This document shows, in pieces, positions 9,683-17,905 of a stretch of 64,000 nucleotides of DNA (positions are counted from its first letter, which is position 1; every line of letters starts with the position of its first letter). This DNA comes from Bacteroidota bacterium (lineage in GTDB: Bacteria; Bacteroidota; Bacteroidia; B-17B0; Aurantibacillaceae), in assembly GCA_025362395.1 (NCBI GenBank), contig JANYGK010000037.1, positions 1 to 64,000 of the forward strand, written 5' to 3'. The translations under genes were made by a program, and so were the position numbers. A model generated the notes under the pieces. The model made no database searches. It saw nothing but the letters and a program-made list of their open reading frames with translations, and was not told the origin of the DNA.

Positions 9683-9740
9683 CAAGAGTGCCTTGTTGAT
9701 AAATACCGGTTTTGCTTCTCCCTTATACTACTATTACATT

Positions 9741-9748
9741 TATTTTTG
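9741..9748 (+). promoter_or_regulatory. Possible Bacteroidota -7 box before the OmpA-like lipoprotein gene
   Basis: TATTTTTG matches the TAnnTTTG -7 consensus of Bacteroidota and lies 16 bp before the ATG at 9765. The nearest upstream TTTG is about 26 bp away, further than the usual spacing, so only half of the promoter is convincing. Confidence 0.25.
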
Positions 9749-9764
9749 TTGTAAAATAATTTAA

Positions 9765-10766
9765 ATGAAAACAGTATATTTTTTCCTGTGTATTTTTATA
9801 ATAGCATTGAGTTCCTGTGTTCCGGAGCGTAAATTCGAAGAAACTAAAAGCAAACTGGCAGACTGCGAAACGTCGATGGCAGCAGCTAAAAAAGCAAACC
9901 GGGAATGTGAAACCATTTTAACCGAAGCTAAAGAAAAAATGGCGAAAGAAGAGAAAGAATTAGCAGGCCTGCAACGTGATACCGCTATTCTTGGAACTAA
10001 TTTACGTTTGTTGAGCAATAAATACGATAAGCTTAATTTGGTAAATGATCAGCTGTTGGATAAATATAACCGTATGCTGACAGGTTCAGAGAAAGACAAT
10101 GCTTCCTTAAGCGGAAAATTGCAATTAACTCAAGAGCAATTATTAAAGAAAGAAGATGAGCTGAAAGCGCTGGAACTTAGGCTTAACAAGCAACAACAAG
10201 ACCTCGATGCTTTATCGGCTGAATTGAAAAAAAGAGAAGCGCGCGTAAATGAGTTGGAAGATGTATTAAAGAAAAAAGACATGGCGACTGCTGACTTGAA
10301 AAAGAAATTACAGGATGCCTTATTTAATTTTGAAAATAAAGGATTGACCATTACACAAAAAAACGGGAAAGTATATGTGAGTATGGATGAGTCTTTATTA
10401 TTTGCAAGCGGTAAAACGGATGTGCAACCTAAAGGAGTAGAAGCTTTAAAAAATGTGGCGAAGGTATTGGAACAAAACCCGGATATAAATATTTTGGTGG
10501 AAGGTCATACAGATGATGTCCCTATGAAAGGGGCAGGAGAAATAAAAGATAATTGGGATTTGAGTGTAATGCGTGCTACATCGGTTACTAAAATTTTATT
10601 ACAGAATTCTAAAACAGATCCTACGCGAATTACATCGGCCGGAAGAGGAGAGTTTTTTCCTTTAGATCCCGCTAAAACACCGGAAGCAAGAAAGAAGAAT
10701 AGGAGAACGGAAATTATTTTAACTCCTAAATTAGATGAGCTTTTAAAAGTATTGGGGAATAATTAA
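9765..10766 (+). CDS. OmpA-family lipoprotein with coiled coil and peptidoglycan-binding domain
   Basis: 333 aa. The signal sequence ends in a lipobox (ALSSC, Cys at residue ~18), so the protein should be lipidated. Residues ~25-190 are a long Lys/Glu/Leu-rich coiled coil (runs of KKEDELKALELRLNKQQQDL type). Residues ~200-325 form an OmpA-like domain with the diaminopimelate-contact motifs VEGHTDDVP, NWDLSVMRA and SAGRGEFFP, ending in KNRRTEIILTPK. It would bridge the outer membrane and the peptidoglycan. mscL follows 27 bp downstream. The domain layout is common in Bacteroidota; the specific role is not known. Confidence 0.85.
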   Translation: MKTVYFFLCIFIIALSSCVPERKFEETKSKLADCETSMAAAKKANRECETILTEAKEKMAKEEKELAGLQRDTAILGTNLRLLSNKYDKLNLVNDQLLDKYNRMLTGSEKDNASLSGKLQLTQEQLLKKEDELKALELRLNKQQQDLDALSAELKKREARVNELEDVLKKKDMATADLKKKLQDALFNFENKGLTITQKNGKVYVSMDESLLFASGKTDVQPKGVEALKNVAKVLEQNPDINILVEGHTDDVPMKGAGEIKDNWDLSVMRATSVTKILLQNSKTDPTRITSAGRGEFFPLDPAKTPEARKKNRRTEIILTPKLDELLKVLGNN

Positions 10767-10793
10767 TTATTATAAACTAAAAACAGACACAGC

Positions 10794-11207
10794 ATGAGCT
10801 TTATAAAAGAATTTAAAGAGTTTGCCATGAAGGGCAACCTGATAGACTTGGCGGTAGGTTTTGTAATGGGTGCTGCTTTTACAAAAATTACCACTGCCTT
10901 TATTAATGGTATGATTATGCCATTGGTTGGAATGATACAGGGTAAAGACTTTAATGAATGGAAGTGGGTTTTAAAGCCTGCCCAAATTGGCTCCGACGGT
11001 AAAGAAATTGCTGCTGAGGTAGCCGTGAAATACGGAACATTTATTACAGTGAGTATTGAGTTTGTTATTGTTGCCTTTGTAATGTTTATGTTGATTAAAG
11101 CCATTAATCGCATGAAGAAAAAAGAAGCAGAAGCTCCTTCGGCACCTGTTGAACCTACAACTACAGAGGTGTTATTAATGGAAATCCGAGACTCCTTAAA
11201 AAAATAA
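10794..11207 (+). CDS. mscL: Large-conductance mechanosensitive channel
   Basis: 137 aa, normal MscL length. The N-terminal amphipathic S1 helix FIKEFKEFAMKGNLIDLAVG runs into TM1 (VGFVMGAAFTKITTAFINGM). A periplasmic loop follows (KDFNEWKWVLK), then TM2 (FITVSIEFVIVAFVMFMLIKAINRM) and a C-terminal cytoplasmic helix with the Lys/Glu cluster. It opens under membrane tension and releases solutes during hypo-osmotic shock. It lies directly after the OmpA-like lipoprotein gene and is followed by a strong terminator at 11229, so the unit ends here. Confidence 0.95.
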   Translation: MSFIKEFKEFAMKGNLIDLAVGFVMGAAFTKITTAFINGMIMPLVGMIQGKDFNEWKWVLKPAQIGSDGKEIAAEVAVKYGTFITVSIEFVIVAFVMFMLIKAINRMKKKEAEAPSAPVEPTTTEVLLMEIRDSLKK

Positions 11208-11228
11208 TTTTATAATATAATTTTACTA

Positions 11229-11260
11229 GCCTCTGCCAACCGGCGGAGGCTTTTATTTTA
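11229..11260 (+). terminator. Rho-independent terminator after mscL
   Basis: The 9-bp stem GCCTCTGCC / GGCGGAGGC (one G-U pair) has an AACC loop and is followed by TTTTATTTTA. It ends the OmpA-like lipoprotein-mscL unit. Confidence 0.85.
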
Positions 11261-11268
11261 ATTTAAAA

Positions 11269-11550
11269 ATGACACAGTATCATAAGCTCATTATAGGTTA
11301 CACCGTATTTATAAATTGCTTTGCCTATGTATTAATGTGTTATGATAAGTGGCAGTCTAATAAAAAAGGACAACGCGTCCCGGAAAGGAGGTTAATATTA
11401 GTTGCTTCGTTATTAGGGGCTGTAGGTGTTTATGCCGGCATGAAATCGCCGCTGTATCACAAAGCCGCTAAACCTAAATTTAAAATCGGAGTTCCTTTAT
11501 TAATAGGAGTAAACGCAGCTTGCATTTATATTATTTTTAAATTTTCATAA
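11269..11550 (+). CDS. DUF1294 family small membrane protein
   Basis: 93 aa with three hydrophobic stretches: GYTVFINCFAYVLMCY, LILVASLLGAVGVYAGM and GVPLLIGVNAACIYIIF. The YDKWQS...RVPERRL core followed by SLLGAVGVYAGM and a basic KPKFKIG tail matches the DUF1294 pattern. The family has no established function. It starts just after the mscL terminator and is bounded downstream by a bidirectional hairpin, so it is probably monocistronic. Confidence 0.75.
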   Translation: MTQYHKLIIGYTVFINCFAYVLMCYDKWQSNKKGQRVPERRLILVASLLGAVGVYAGMKSPLYHKAAKPKFKIGVPLLIGVNAACIYIIFKFS

Positions 11551-11553
11551 CAC

Positions 11554-11588
11554 AAAAAAGCTACCTGTTACTACAGATAGCTTTTAAA
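11554..11588. terminator. Bidirectional terminator between the DUF1294 and FKBP genes
   Basis: The hairpin AGCTACCTGT / ACAGATAGCT (one C-A mismatch, loop TACT) has A6 on its left and TTTTAAA on its right. It sits between two convergent genes and gives a U-tract in either direction, stronger for the minus strand. Confidence 0.75.
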
Positions 11589-11600
11589 GCATATTATTAT

Positions 11601-12113
11601 TTAATGGTGATGTCCGCCGGGGCCGTGTACATGGCCATGTTCAAGCTCTTCTGAAGTAGCTTCTCTTACATCTAATACTTCACCTACAAAGTGTAAGTTG
11701 TGGTCCGCTAAAGGGTGGTTAAAATCCATTACAACATAATCATCACCGATCTCCTGAACAAAACCCATTAATTGGTTTCCATCTACATCGTTCATCATTA
11801 ATTCTTCGCCTTCTTTTACGCGCTCCTCATCAAATTTTCCGTCTACATTAAACGCGTCTTTAGGTATTTTAGCGATCATTTCTTCATCAGAAATACCATA
11901 ACCGTTTTCAGGAATTACTTTAAAATCAAACTTATCGCCCACTTTTTTATCTATTAAATTTTTTTCGAAATCAGGCAATAATTGTCCTGATCCAAAAATA
12001 AATACAAACGGATTTTCCTTAGTCGTTTGTTCTACCAATTCAGGTGAATCGTCTTTTATGTGAGAAGATAAATGATAGTTTACCGTTACCACTTTGTTTG
12101 TGTTGATTGTCAT
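11601..12113 (-). CDS. slyD: FKBP-type peptidyl-prolyl isomerase, SlyD-like
   Basis: 170 aa. The N-terminal FKBP half is recognisable (VVTVNYHLSSH, FIFGSGQLLPDFEKNLIDKKVGDKFDF and the ENGYG loop). The inserted-flap region that gives SlyD its chaperone activity occupies residues ~70-120. A closing strand, FNHPLADHNLHFVGEVLDV, follows. The C-terminus is His-rich (HGHVHGPGGHHH), as in metal-binding SlyD proteins, which deliver Ni2+ and catalyse prolyl isomerisation. It lies ~30 bp downstream of the ALDH7 gene on the same strand. The gene symbol is by family resemblance. Confidence 0.85.
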   Translation of the reverse strand: MTINTNKVVTVNYHLSSHIKDDSPELVEQTTKENPFVFIFGSGQLLPDFEKNLIDKKVGDKFDFKVIPENGYGISDEEMIAKIPKDAFNVDGKFDEERVKEGEELMMNDVDGNQLMGFVQEIGDDYVVMDFNHPLADHNLHFVGEVLDVREATSEELEHGHVHGPGGHHH

Positions 12114-12142
12114 TTTTTCCGTTTTGTTGTTTATAATTTTAA

Positions 12143-13666
12143 TTAGAAATCAAATTTAATGCCTTGTGCCAATGTTAGTTTAGTGCCGTAATTGATCGTG
12201 TTTGTCTGGCGACGCATGTATGCTTTCCAGCTGTCAGAGCCACTTTCACGGCCACCGCCTGTTTCTTTTTCTCCACCGAACGCGCCGCCTATTTCAGCAC
12301 CGCTTGTTCCGATGTTTACATTGGCAATACCGCAATCGCTGCCTGATGCCGCTAAAAATTGTTCAGCTTCACGCATGTTTAAAGTCATAATGGAAGAAGA
12401 TAAACCCTGAGGAACGCCATTTTGTAATTCAATGGCTTCTTCAATCGTTTTGTATTTCATGATGTATAAAATAGGAGCAAAAGTTTCGTGCTGTACAATT
12501 TCAAAATCATTTTTTGCTTCTGCAATACATGGTTTTACATAGCATCCGCTTTCATAGCCTTTACCGTCTAATACACCGCCCGGTACTAAAATTTTTCCGC
12601 CTTCTGATATCACACGCTCAATAGAAGCTAAATAATCTTTTACAGCCGTTTTATCAATTAACGGCCCTACGTGATTTTTTTCGTTTAACGGATCTCCAAT
12701 AACTAATTGCTTATACGCACCAACTAATTTTTGTTTTACATCTTCATAAATATCTTCATGAATAATTAAACGGCGTGTTGAGGTGCAGCGTTGCCCTGCG
12801 GTACCTACAGCGCCAAAAACAATTCCCGGTAAGCAAGCTTTCAGGTCCGCATTATTAGAAATGATAATAGCGTTGTTACCTCCTAATTCAAGAATAGAAC
12901 GGCCGAAACGGTTAGCTACTTTAGTACCTACAATTTTACCGACACGTGTAGAGCCTGTAGCCGATACTAACGGTACGCGGCTGTCTTCACACATTTTTTC
13001 TCCAATAGCTCCCGGGCTTACTAATAAGCAAGAAATGCCTTCCGGTAAATCATTTGCTGCGGCTACTTCATTCCAAATGTTATGACAAGCAACAGCGCAT
13101 AAAGGCACTTTACTTGAAGGTTTCCAGATACATACGTCTCCGCAGATCCATGCTAATGCCGTGTTCCAGTTCCATACAGCTACAGGGAAATTGAATGCGG
13201 AAATAATTCCTACAATTCCCAAGGGATGCCATTGCTCATACATACGGTGACTTTCTCTTTCAGAATGCATGGTTAGGCCATATAACTGACGTGATACGCC
13301 TACTGCGAAATCGCAGATGTCGATCATTTCCTGAACTTCACCCAAACCCTCCTGTAAGGATTTTCCCATTTCATAAGAAACTAATTTCCCAAGGTCATTT
13401 TTCTTGGCGCGTAATTTTTCTCCAAACTGGCGAACAATCTCTCCTCGTTTGGGAGCAGGAACATTACGCCATACTTTAAATGCTTCACTTGCTATCTGAA
13501 CTACTTTTTCGTAATCCGCTGCATTAGCGGCTTGTACTTTTGCAATTAATTTTCCGTCAACCGGGCTGTAAGATTCTATAATATCGCCATTTGCAAAATA
13601 ATTTTTACCGGTTGCGCAGCCAATATTCAGATCTTTAATTCCTAATGATTTTAATACTTTTTCCAT
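12143..13666 (-). CDS. Aldehyde dehydrogenase, ALDH7/antiquitin-type (alpha-aminoadipic semialdehyde dehydrogenase-like)
   Basis: 507 aa NAD-dependent aldehyde dehydrogenase. The nucleotide-fold signature is ISAFNFPVAVWNWN. The ELGGNNAII block holds the general-base Glu, the catalytic Cys lies in GQRCTSTRRLIIHE, and the C-terminal block is NIGTSGAEIGGAFGGEKETGGGRESGSDSWKAYMRRQTN (quoted only as context, in parts). GQRCTSTRR and GGGRESGSD are typical of ALDH7 enzymes, which oxidise alpha-aminoadipic or piperideine-6-carboxylate semialdehyde in lysine catabolism. No other lysine-degradation gene is adjacent, so the substrate is inferred. ATG start; the slyD-like gene follows on the same strand. 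Confidence 0.85.
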   Translation of the reverse strand: MEKVLKSLGIKDLNIGCATGKNYFANGDIIESYSPVDGKLIAKVQAANAADYEKVVQIASEAFKVWRNVPAPKRGEIVRQFGEKLRAKKNDLGKLVSYEMGKSLQEGLGEVQEMIDICDFAVGVSRQLYGLTMHSERESHRMYEQWHPLGIVGIISAFNFPVAVWNWNTALAWICGDVCIWKPSSKVPLCAVACHNIWNEVAAANDLPEGISCLLVSPGAIGEKMCEDSRVPLVSATGSTRVGKIVGTKVANRFGRSILELGGNNAIIISNNADLKACLPGIVFGAVGTAGQRCTSTRRLIIHEDIYEDVKQKLVGAYKQLVIGDPLNEKNHVGPLIDKTAVKDYLASIERVISEGGKILVPGGVLDGKGYESGCYVKPCIAEAKNDFEIVQHETFAPILYIMKYKTIEEAIELQNGVPQGLSSSIMTLNMREAEQFLAASGSDCGIANVNIGTSGAEIGGAFGGEKETGGGRESGSDSWKAYMRRQTNTINYGTKLTLAQGIKFDF

Positions 13667-13803
13667 ATTGATTTGATCTGCTGATTTTTTAAATAATGAA
13701 TGTTAAATATAGGAAATATATTAAGTTTAACTTAACTAATTAACCTAAAAGTAAAATTAATTTCCTGTAAATTTATTAGTGGTAGGATAGTCTGTACGTC
13801 TTG

Positions 13804-14151
13804 CTAGTTGTCAATCCTCTTTTTATTTAACATGTTAAGAGCCTTTACACTGTTCTTAATTCTGTCAAAAAAACGGGTGGTTGTTTGTACAATGGGAGTG
13901 GCGTAAATATAAAACTCTTTGTTTGGGAATTCTTTGGCCAGAGAAGCTTCTATTTCGCTAAATAATAATGATTTAGTGGCAAACTGTAATTTATAAATTA
14001 CGGCTTGTTCTATAACATTTTCAGTATTCGTAAAATACGCCTGTTCAGCGTTTCCTAAAATAACATTAGTGGCGAATTTATTTTTAAGAATAAGATTAAT
14101 AATAGTGTCAATTTGTTCCTTATTGGAAGTAATTAAATTTAAAAGGATCAT
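13804..14151 (-). CDS. CutA-like small protein (putative)
   Basis: 115 aa. The layout suggests the CutA1/PII-like ferredoxin fold: strand MILLNLITSNKEQ, helix IDTIINLILKNKFATNVIL, a central strand IYKLQFATKSLLFSEIEASLAKEFP (similar to the vYKl.fkT..l..ele..i...HPYe pattern) and the terminal strand FYIYATPIVQ. Key metal residues of classical CutA are not obvious, so this may be a divergent relative. CutA proteins are trimeric and linked to divalent-cation tolerance. It stands alone on the minus strand, divergent from yitT, with ~200 bp of AT-rich spacer upstream. Confidence 0.5.
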   Translation of the reverse strand: MILLNLITSNKEQIDTIINLILKNKFATNVILGNAEQAYFTNTENVIEQAVIYKLQFATKSLLFSEIEASLAKEFPNKEFYIYATPIVQTTTRFFDRIKNSVKALNMLNKKRIDN

Positions 14152-14355
14152 AGTGGTTTAATAAGGTAGTATTTGGAATAACAAGTATAGGATTCATTTT
14201 GGTTGTAAAGAGTATTTTCACTTTGTTTAACAGGTTCAATCATAATGCCGTAATTGCATATTAAGGAATAATCGAAACATATTTTAAAACAGCATTTTGT
14301 TAGTTTACGGATTTAAATTATATTGCATTATTAAACGGTTTTTCAGCCAAATTAT

Positions 14356-15333
14356 ATGAATTCTTTTCTCAACCGCATTATTATACACTATGTTCTTAAG
14401 CAGAAGAATAAGAAATTTGATATTAAAGAAACGTATTCAAGATTTGAGATAGCTAAAGGCTTTCGGGAATTTAAAATTTTAGCTTTTCGGTTAGTTAAAG
14501 ATGTTATTTTAATGGTATTGGGAATTTTTTCTGCGGCCTTTGGTTTGGAAAGTTTTTTATTGCCAAGTAAATTCATTGATGGTGGCGCCACCGGCATTTC
14601 ATTACTAATCGCTGAGCTAACCACCATTCCTTTATCACTGCTGATTATTTTAATTAATATTCCGTTTATTATTTTAGGGTTTAAAATAATAGGAAAACAA
14701 TTTGCCGTTAAAACCGCTTTTGCCATTATAGGTTTAGCTATCTGTATGTATTTTTTTCATTTCCCCGAGGTAACACATGATAAATTACTGGTGGCTATTT
14801 TTGGCGGCTTTTTCCTGGGATCAGGCATTGGACTGGCTGTAAGAGGCGGTTCTGTGATTGATGGTACAGAAGTATTGGCAATATTTTTAAGCAGGAAATT
14901 CGGTACTACAATGGGTGATATTATTATTGCAATTAACGTGGTTATCTTTTCTGCTGCTGCATATTATTTATCTGTTGAAACCGCCTTGTATTCTATGATC
15001 ACTTATTTGGCAGCTTCCAAAACATTAGACTTTATTATACAAGGTATAGAAGAGTATACGGGCGTTACTATTATTTCATCACACAGTGAACAGATACGGA
15101 AAATGATTATTGAAACCATGGGCAGGGGCGTAACTGTGTATTGCGGAAAACGAGGCTATGGTAAGAAAGGCGAAGGTAACGATATAGATATTGTTTATAC
15201 AGTTGTAACGCGTTTAGAATTAAATAAGCTTAAAACAGAAATTGAAACGATAGACCCCAATGCCTTTGTAGTAATGAACAGCATTAAAGATACAAAAGGA
15301 GGGATGATTAAAAAACGACCGTTACAGCATTGA
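14356..15333 (+). CDS. YitT family membrane protein with C-terminal DUF2179 domain
   Basis: 325 aa. After a basic N-terminal ~45 residues come five to six membrane segments (for example LVKDVILMVLGIFSAAFGLE, LSLLIILINIPFIILGF, LLVAIFGGFFLGSGIGLA, IIIAINVVIFSAAAYYLS). The family motifs FIDGGATGISLLI and VRGGSVIDGTEVLAIFLSRK are present. Residues ~235-320 are the cytosolic PII-like DUF2179 domain (GVTIISSHSEQIRKMI, GRGVTVYCGKRGYGKKGE). The biochemical role of YitT proteins is not settled; transport has been proposed. It ends 4 bp before the convergent sigma-like gene. Confidence 0.88.
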   Translation: MNSFLNRIIIHYVLKQKNKKFDIKETYSRFEIAKGFREFKILAFRLVKDVILMVLGIFSAAFGLESFLLPSKFIDGGATGISLLIAELTTIPLSLLIILINIPFIILGFKIIGKQFAVKTAFAIIGLAICMYFFHFPEVTHDKLLVAIFGGFFLGSGIGLAVRGGSVIDGTEVLAIFLSRKFGTTMGDIIIAINVVIFSAAAYYLSVETALYSMITYLAASKTLDFIIQGIEEYTGVTIISSHSEQIRKMIIETMGRGVTVYCGKRGYGKKGEGNDIDIVYTVVTRLELNKLKTEIETIDPNAFVVMNSIKDTKGGMIKKRPLQH

Positions 15334-15337
15334 GCTA

Positions 15338-15733
15338 TTATGCAGAAGGCCTCGGCATAATTTCACCGGATGAAAAAATAGTTTGAGAATGAAGCGGGAC
15401 AATTACTTTTAAACTAGTGTCCTGTGTTCTTATTTGTTTGATAGAATTTACAATCCTTATTTTCATAACATCAGGATTACCGGCATCTTCAAGGATAACA
15501 GCCGATGTCTTTTGTAATAAAAATAAAAAAGGTGTAGGATTATTTAATTTTATAACCGGTAATTCATTCCATATTTTCAAAAATGTATCACTTAGTAGAC
15601 GAGAAGTTTTTTCTTCATCATCGGTAACTTGTAAAATAAACGAATACAATTTACAAGAATATGCATCGTAAATTTGTTTAAAACCGTCATTGGTTTTTTC
15701 TTTAAGTAACCGGATAAATAGTACTTGATGCAT
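15338..15733 (-). CDS. Sigma-70 region-2-like small protein lacking region 4
   Basis: 131 aa. The N-terminal ~90 residues follow the ECF sigma region 2 pattern: LFIRLLKEKTNDGFKQIYDAY, LYSFILQVTDDEEKTSRLLSDTFLKIWNEL and the position where WLxxIARN is expected (PFLFLLQKTSAVIL, degenerate). A normal ECF factor has a C-terminal region 4 helix-turn-helix of about 60 residues. Here only ~40 Ser/Thr-rich residues remain. It may be a decayed sigma factor, or a small protein that uses a sigma2-like fold to bind core polymerase or an anti-sigma factor. The call rests on pattern resemblance only. Confidence 0.5.
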   Translation of the reverse strand: MHQVLFIRLLKEKTNDGFKQIYDAYSCKLYSFILQVTDDEEKTSRLLSDTFLKIWNELPVIKLNNPTPFLFLLQKTSAVILEDAGNPDVMKIRIVNSIKQIRTQDTSLKVIVPLHSQTIFSSGEIMPRPSA

Positions 15734-15990
15734 TTAGTTTGATTAGTTTTGTCTAACACTAATTACTAAAAGCATTCCGTAATTTTATTAAAATCTATCT
15801 TTGTCATGTATGACTAAATCATTATTATAAATAACTTATTATCAAGTATTTAAATAAATGATTTTAAATGAAAATAGTATAATTTTTTATTTGAAAAAGC
15901 AGATGTTTAAAGCGGGAATTTTATTCGTGGAAATATTATCCCGTTTCGGGATTATAATTCTACAGCCGTATAAATATATAAATGGCTCTT
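15734..15990. other. AT-rich spacer with a short hairpin
   Basis: 257 bp upstream of the sigma-like gene and downstream of the RidA gene (both minus strand). It holds the hairpin ATCCCG-TTT-CGGGAT (15938-15952) without a clear U-tract. No gene was found beyond a 33-codon hydrophobic frame (15903-16004, plus strand) that I do not trust. Confidence 0.4.
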
Positions 15991-16413
15991 CTAGTCAACA
16001 GTAGCAATTACTTTTAACTCAATGGCAATAGGAGTAGGCAGGCAATTAATTTCAATGGTAGTGCGGCAGGGAGGGTTTTCTTTAAAGTATTCTGCCCACA
16101 ATGTATTGTATTTCGGAAAATCATCTTTCATATTAGTTAGGAACACCTGTACATCCACAATCTTATCCCAAGAGCTGCCGGAGTCTTCCAAAATGTATTT
16201 TATATTTCTGAAAACAGAATGACATTGCGCTTCTATATCGTATGATATGATGTTTCCTTTTTCATCGAGTTCAACACCGGGAATTTTTTTTATTCCTCTT
16301 TCGCGCGGACCTACACCGCTTAAAAACAATAAATTTCCTACGCGGCGCGCATGTGGATATAAACCAACCGGTTCAGGTGCTTTTGATGATTCGATAGAAG
16401 ATTCGTTGCTCAT
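15991..16413 (-). CDS. RidA-family protein, probable 2-aminomuconate deaminase
   Basis: 140 aa YjgF/YER057c/UK114-fold protein. PHARRVGNLLFLSGVGPRER, the GVELDEKGNI insertion, DIEAQCHSVFRNIKYILEDSG and the active-site Arg in PPCRTTIEINCLPTPIAIELK resemble the 2-aminomuconate deaminase subgroup more than housekeeping RidA. That reaction gives 4-oxalocrotonate from 2-aminomuconate in the 3-hydroxyanthranilate branch of tryptophan breakdown. Two genes away lies a 2-aminomuconate-semialdehyde-dehydrogenase-like enzyme (18001-19446), which would supply the substrate, and this supports the call. Subfamily assignment is from memory of conserved blocks. Confidence 0.75.
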   Translation of the reverse strand: MSNESSIESSKAPEPVGLYPHARRVGNLLFLSGVGPRERGIKKIPGVELDEKGNIISYDIEAQCHSVFRNIKYILEDSGSSWDKIVDVQVFLTNMKDDFPKYNTLWAEYFKENPPCRTTIEINCLPTPIAIELKVIATVD

Positions 16414-16462
16414 GTTATTATAGTTAAAAGTTTATAAAGTTATTAGAAACATAATAATGATT

Positions 16463-16807
16463 TTAAGGTGCTACTTCAATAATTATGTTTTTATCATTTA
16501 AGCCAACGTTATCTTTTTGTGCTAATTTTTTTCCGTCTTTATATGCAGTGATCCATTTCGTTTTTGATTTAGAAGCCATTTTTTCATTAATGATAAAGGT
16601 TCCGTCTGTCGCTGTATATATTTGCCCGATCACGATTTCGGTACAGTTTTCGCCGTTAGTTTTACACTCAATATAGTTTATCAATACACCGGCAACACCC
16701 GCTCCTGTGCTTACGCTTACTACCTTTCCGCCAATGCTGCTCTTTCTAATATCGCACGCCGAAAACAAGCAGATAATTATGAAGAGCGTGAGAATCTTTT
16801 TTATCAT
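16463..16807 (-). CDS. Small putative lipoprotein
   Basis: 114 aa. The N-terminus MIKKILTLFIIICLFSAC is a lipoprotein signal with lipobox LFSAC. The mature part (IGGKVVSVSTGAGVAGVLINYIEC ... TATDGTFIINEK ... ITAYKDGKKLAQK) resembles a single carboxypeptidase-regulatory-like beta sandwich, with the G-x-V...G.pv.gv.V and T..dG.f.i pattern. Such modules are common in Bacteroidota envelope proteins. It lies 17 bp from the thiL stop in the same direction, so it is likely co-transcribed, though no functional link is apparent. Confidence 0.6.
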   Translation of the reverse strand: MIKKILTLFIIICLFSACDIRKSSIGGKVVSVSTGAGVAGVLINYIECKTNGENCTEIVIGQIYTATDGTFIINEKMASKSKTKWITAYKDGKKLAQKDNVGLNDKNIIIEVAP

Positions 16808-16824
16808 TATACTAATTTAATAAA

Positions 16825-17868
16825 TTATTTAAACGCGTTCCAACCTTGTGCAGTGATAGGATGCGAAGTTCCTGCTTTAGCAATTAAATTTAATCCGCTT
16901 GTCTTAGCCGTAATATGTCCTATAATTGTAAAGTCAGGAATATTTTTTATTTTTTCATATTCACTCATCGGTATGGTAAACAATAATTCGTAATCTTCGC
17001 CGCCACTCAGTGCGCAAACCGTTGGGTCTAAGCCAAATTCTCTGGCCCTGTCAAAGGTTTGTGGATCTAAAGGAATTTTATCTTCGTATAGTTCACACCC
17101 AACATCCGATTGAGTACAAATGTGAATCAGCTCTGAAGCCAGGCCGTCGCTCACATCTATCATACCGGTCGGTTTAATATCTAAGGTTTTAAATAATTCA
17201 ATAATGTCAATACGGGCTTCAGGTTTCAGTTGGCGCTCTAAAATATAATCGTTACCAACTAAATCGGGTTGTAGTTGTGGGTTATCTTTAAATACAAATT
17301 TCTCTCTTTCCAATACCTGCAATCCCATGTAAGCGCCACCAAGGTCACCACTCACGCAAATAAGGTCTTTTTCTTTAGCGCCGTTACGGTAAACAATATC
17401 TTCCTGTTTAGCTTCGCCGATGGCTGTAATGCTGATAATTAACCCGCTTGTAGAAGAGGTAGTATCACCGCCAACTAAATCAACATTATATTTTTTACAG
17501 GCAAACAACATCCCCGCATACAATTCTTCAATAGCTTCTACCGAAAAACGATTAGAGGCTGCAATGCTTACGGTGATTTGTTTTGGTGTACCGTTCATGG
17601 CGCAGATATCCGAAACATTTACGGTAACGGCTTTGTATCCTAAATGTTTTAAAGGCACGTAGCTGAGGTCAAAATGAACGCCCTCCACCAACATATCAGT
17701 TGATACTAAGGTTGATTTATCACTATCATATTTTATAACGGCTGCATCATCACCAATTCCTTTTATGGAGGATGTCGGGTTATATATTTCTACATGTTCC
17801 GTTAAATGATTTATTAATCCAAACTCACCTAATTCTGTTAACTCTGTTCTTCCGCTGTTTTCTAACAT
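16825..17868 (-). CDS. thiL: Thiamine-monophosphate kinase
   Basis: ATP-dependent phosphorylation of thiamine monophosphate to the active diphosphate; PurM-like fold. Visible motifs are GIGDDAAVI, STDMLVEGVHFD, DLVGGDTTSS, GDLGGAYMGL and GMIDVSDGLASE, all metal/ATP-site blocks of the family. I choose the ATG at 17868 (MLENSGRTELTELGEFGLI), which opens directly into the conserved N-terminus. The track start at 17913 adds 15 Asn/Lys/Glu-rich residues coded partly from a long inverted repeat, and its ATG would be buried in the hairpin. With the longer start the protein is 362 aa. A lipoprotein gene follows 17 bp downstream. Confidence 0.9.
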   Translation of the reverse strand: MLENSGRTELTELGEFGLINHLTEHVEIYNPTSSIKGIGDDAAVIKYDSDKSTLVSTDMLVEGVHFDLSYVPLKHLGYKAVTVNVSDICAMNGTPKQITVSIAASNRFSVEAIEELYAGMLFACKKYNVDLVGGDTTSSTSGLIISITAIGEAKQEDIVYRNGAKEKDLICVSGDLGGAYMGLQVLEREKFVFKDNPQLQPDLVGNDYILERQLKPEARIDIIELFKTLDIKPTGMIDVSDGLASELIHICTQSDVGCELYEDKIPLDPQTFDRAREFGLDPTVCALSGGEDYELLFTIPMSEYEKIKNIPDFTIIGHITAKTSGLNLIAKAGTSHPITAQGWNAFK

Positions 17869-17905
17869 TTTGTTTATTTGATTTTCTATATTTTCTTTAT
17901 TGTGA

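Noticed and set aside
15938-15952. Hairpin ATCCCG-TTT-CGGGAT as terminator
   Set aside because: The 3-nt loop and lack of a T-run on either side make a working terminator unlikely.
15903-16004. 33-codon hydrophobic plus-strand frame in the spacer before the RidA gene
   Set aside because: No ribosome-binding context, extends into the RidA 3' end on the opposite strand, and composition looks like AT-rich spacer.
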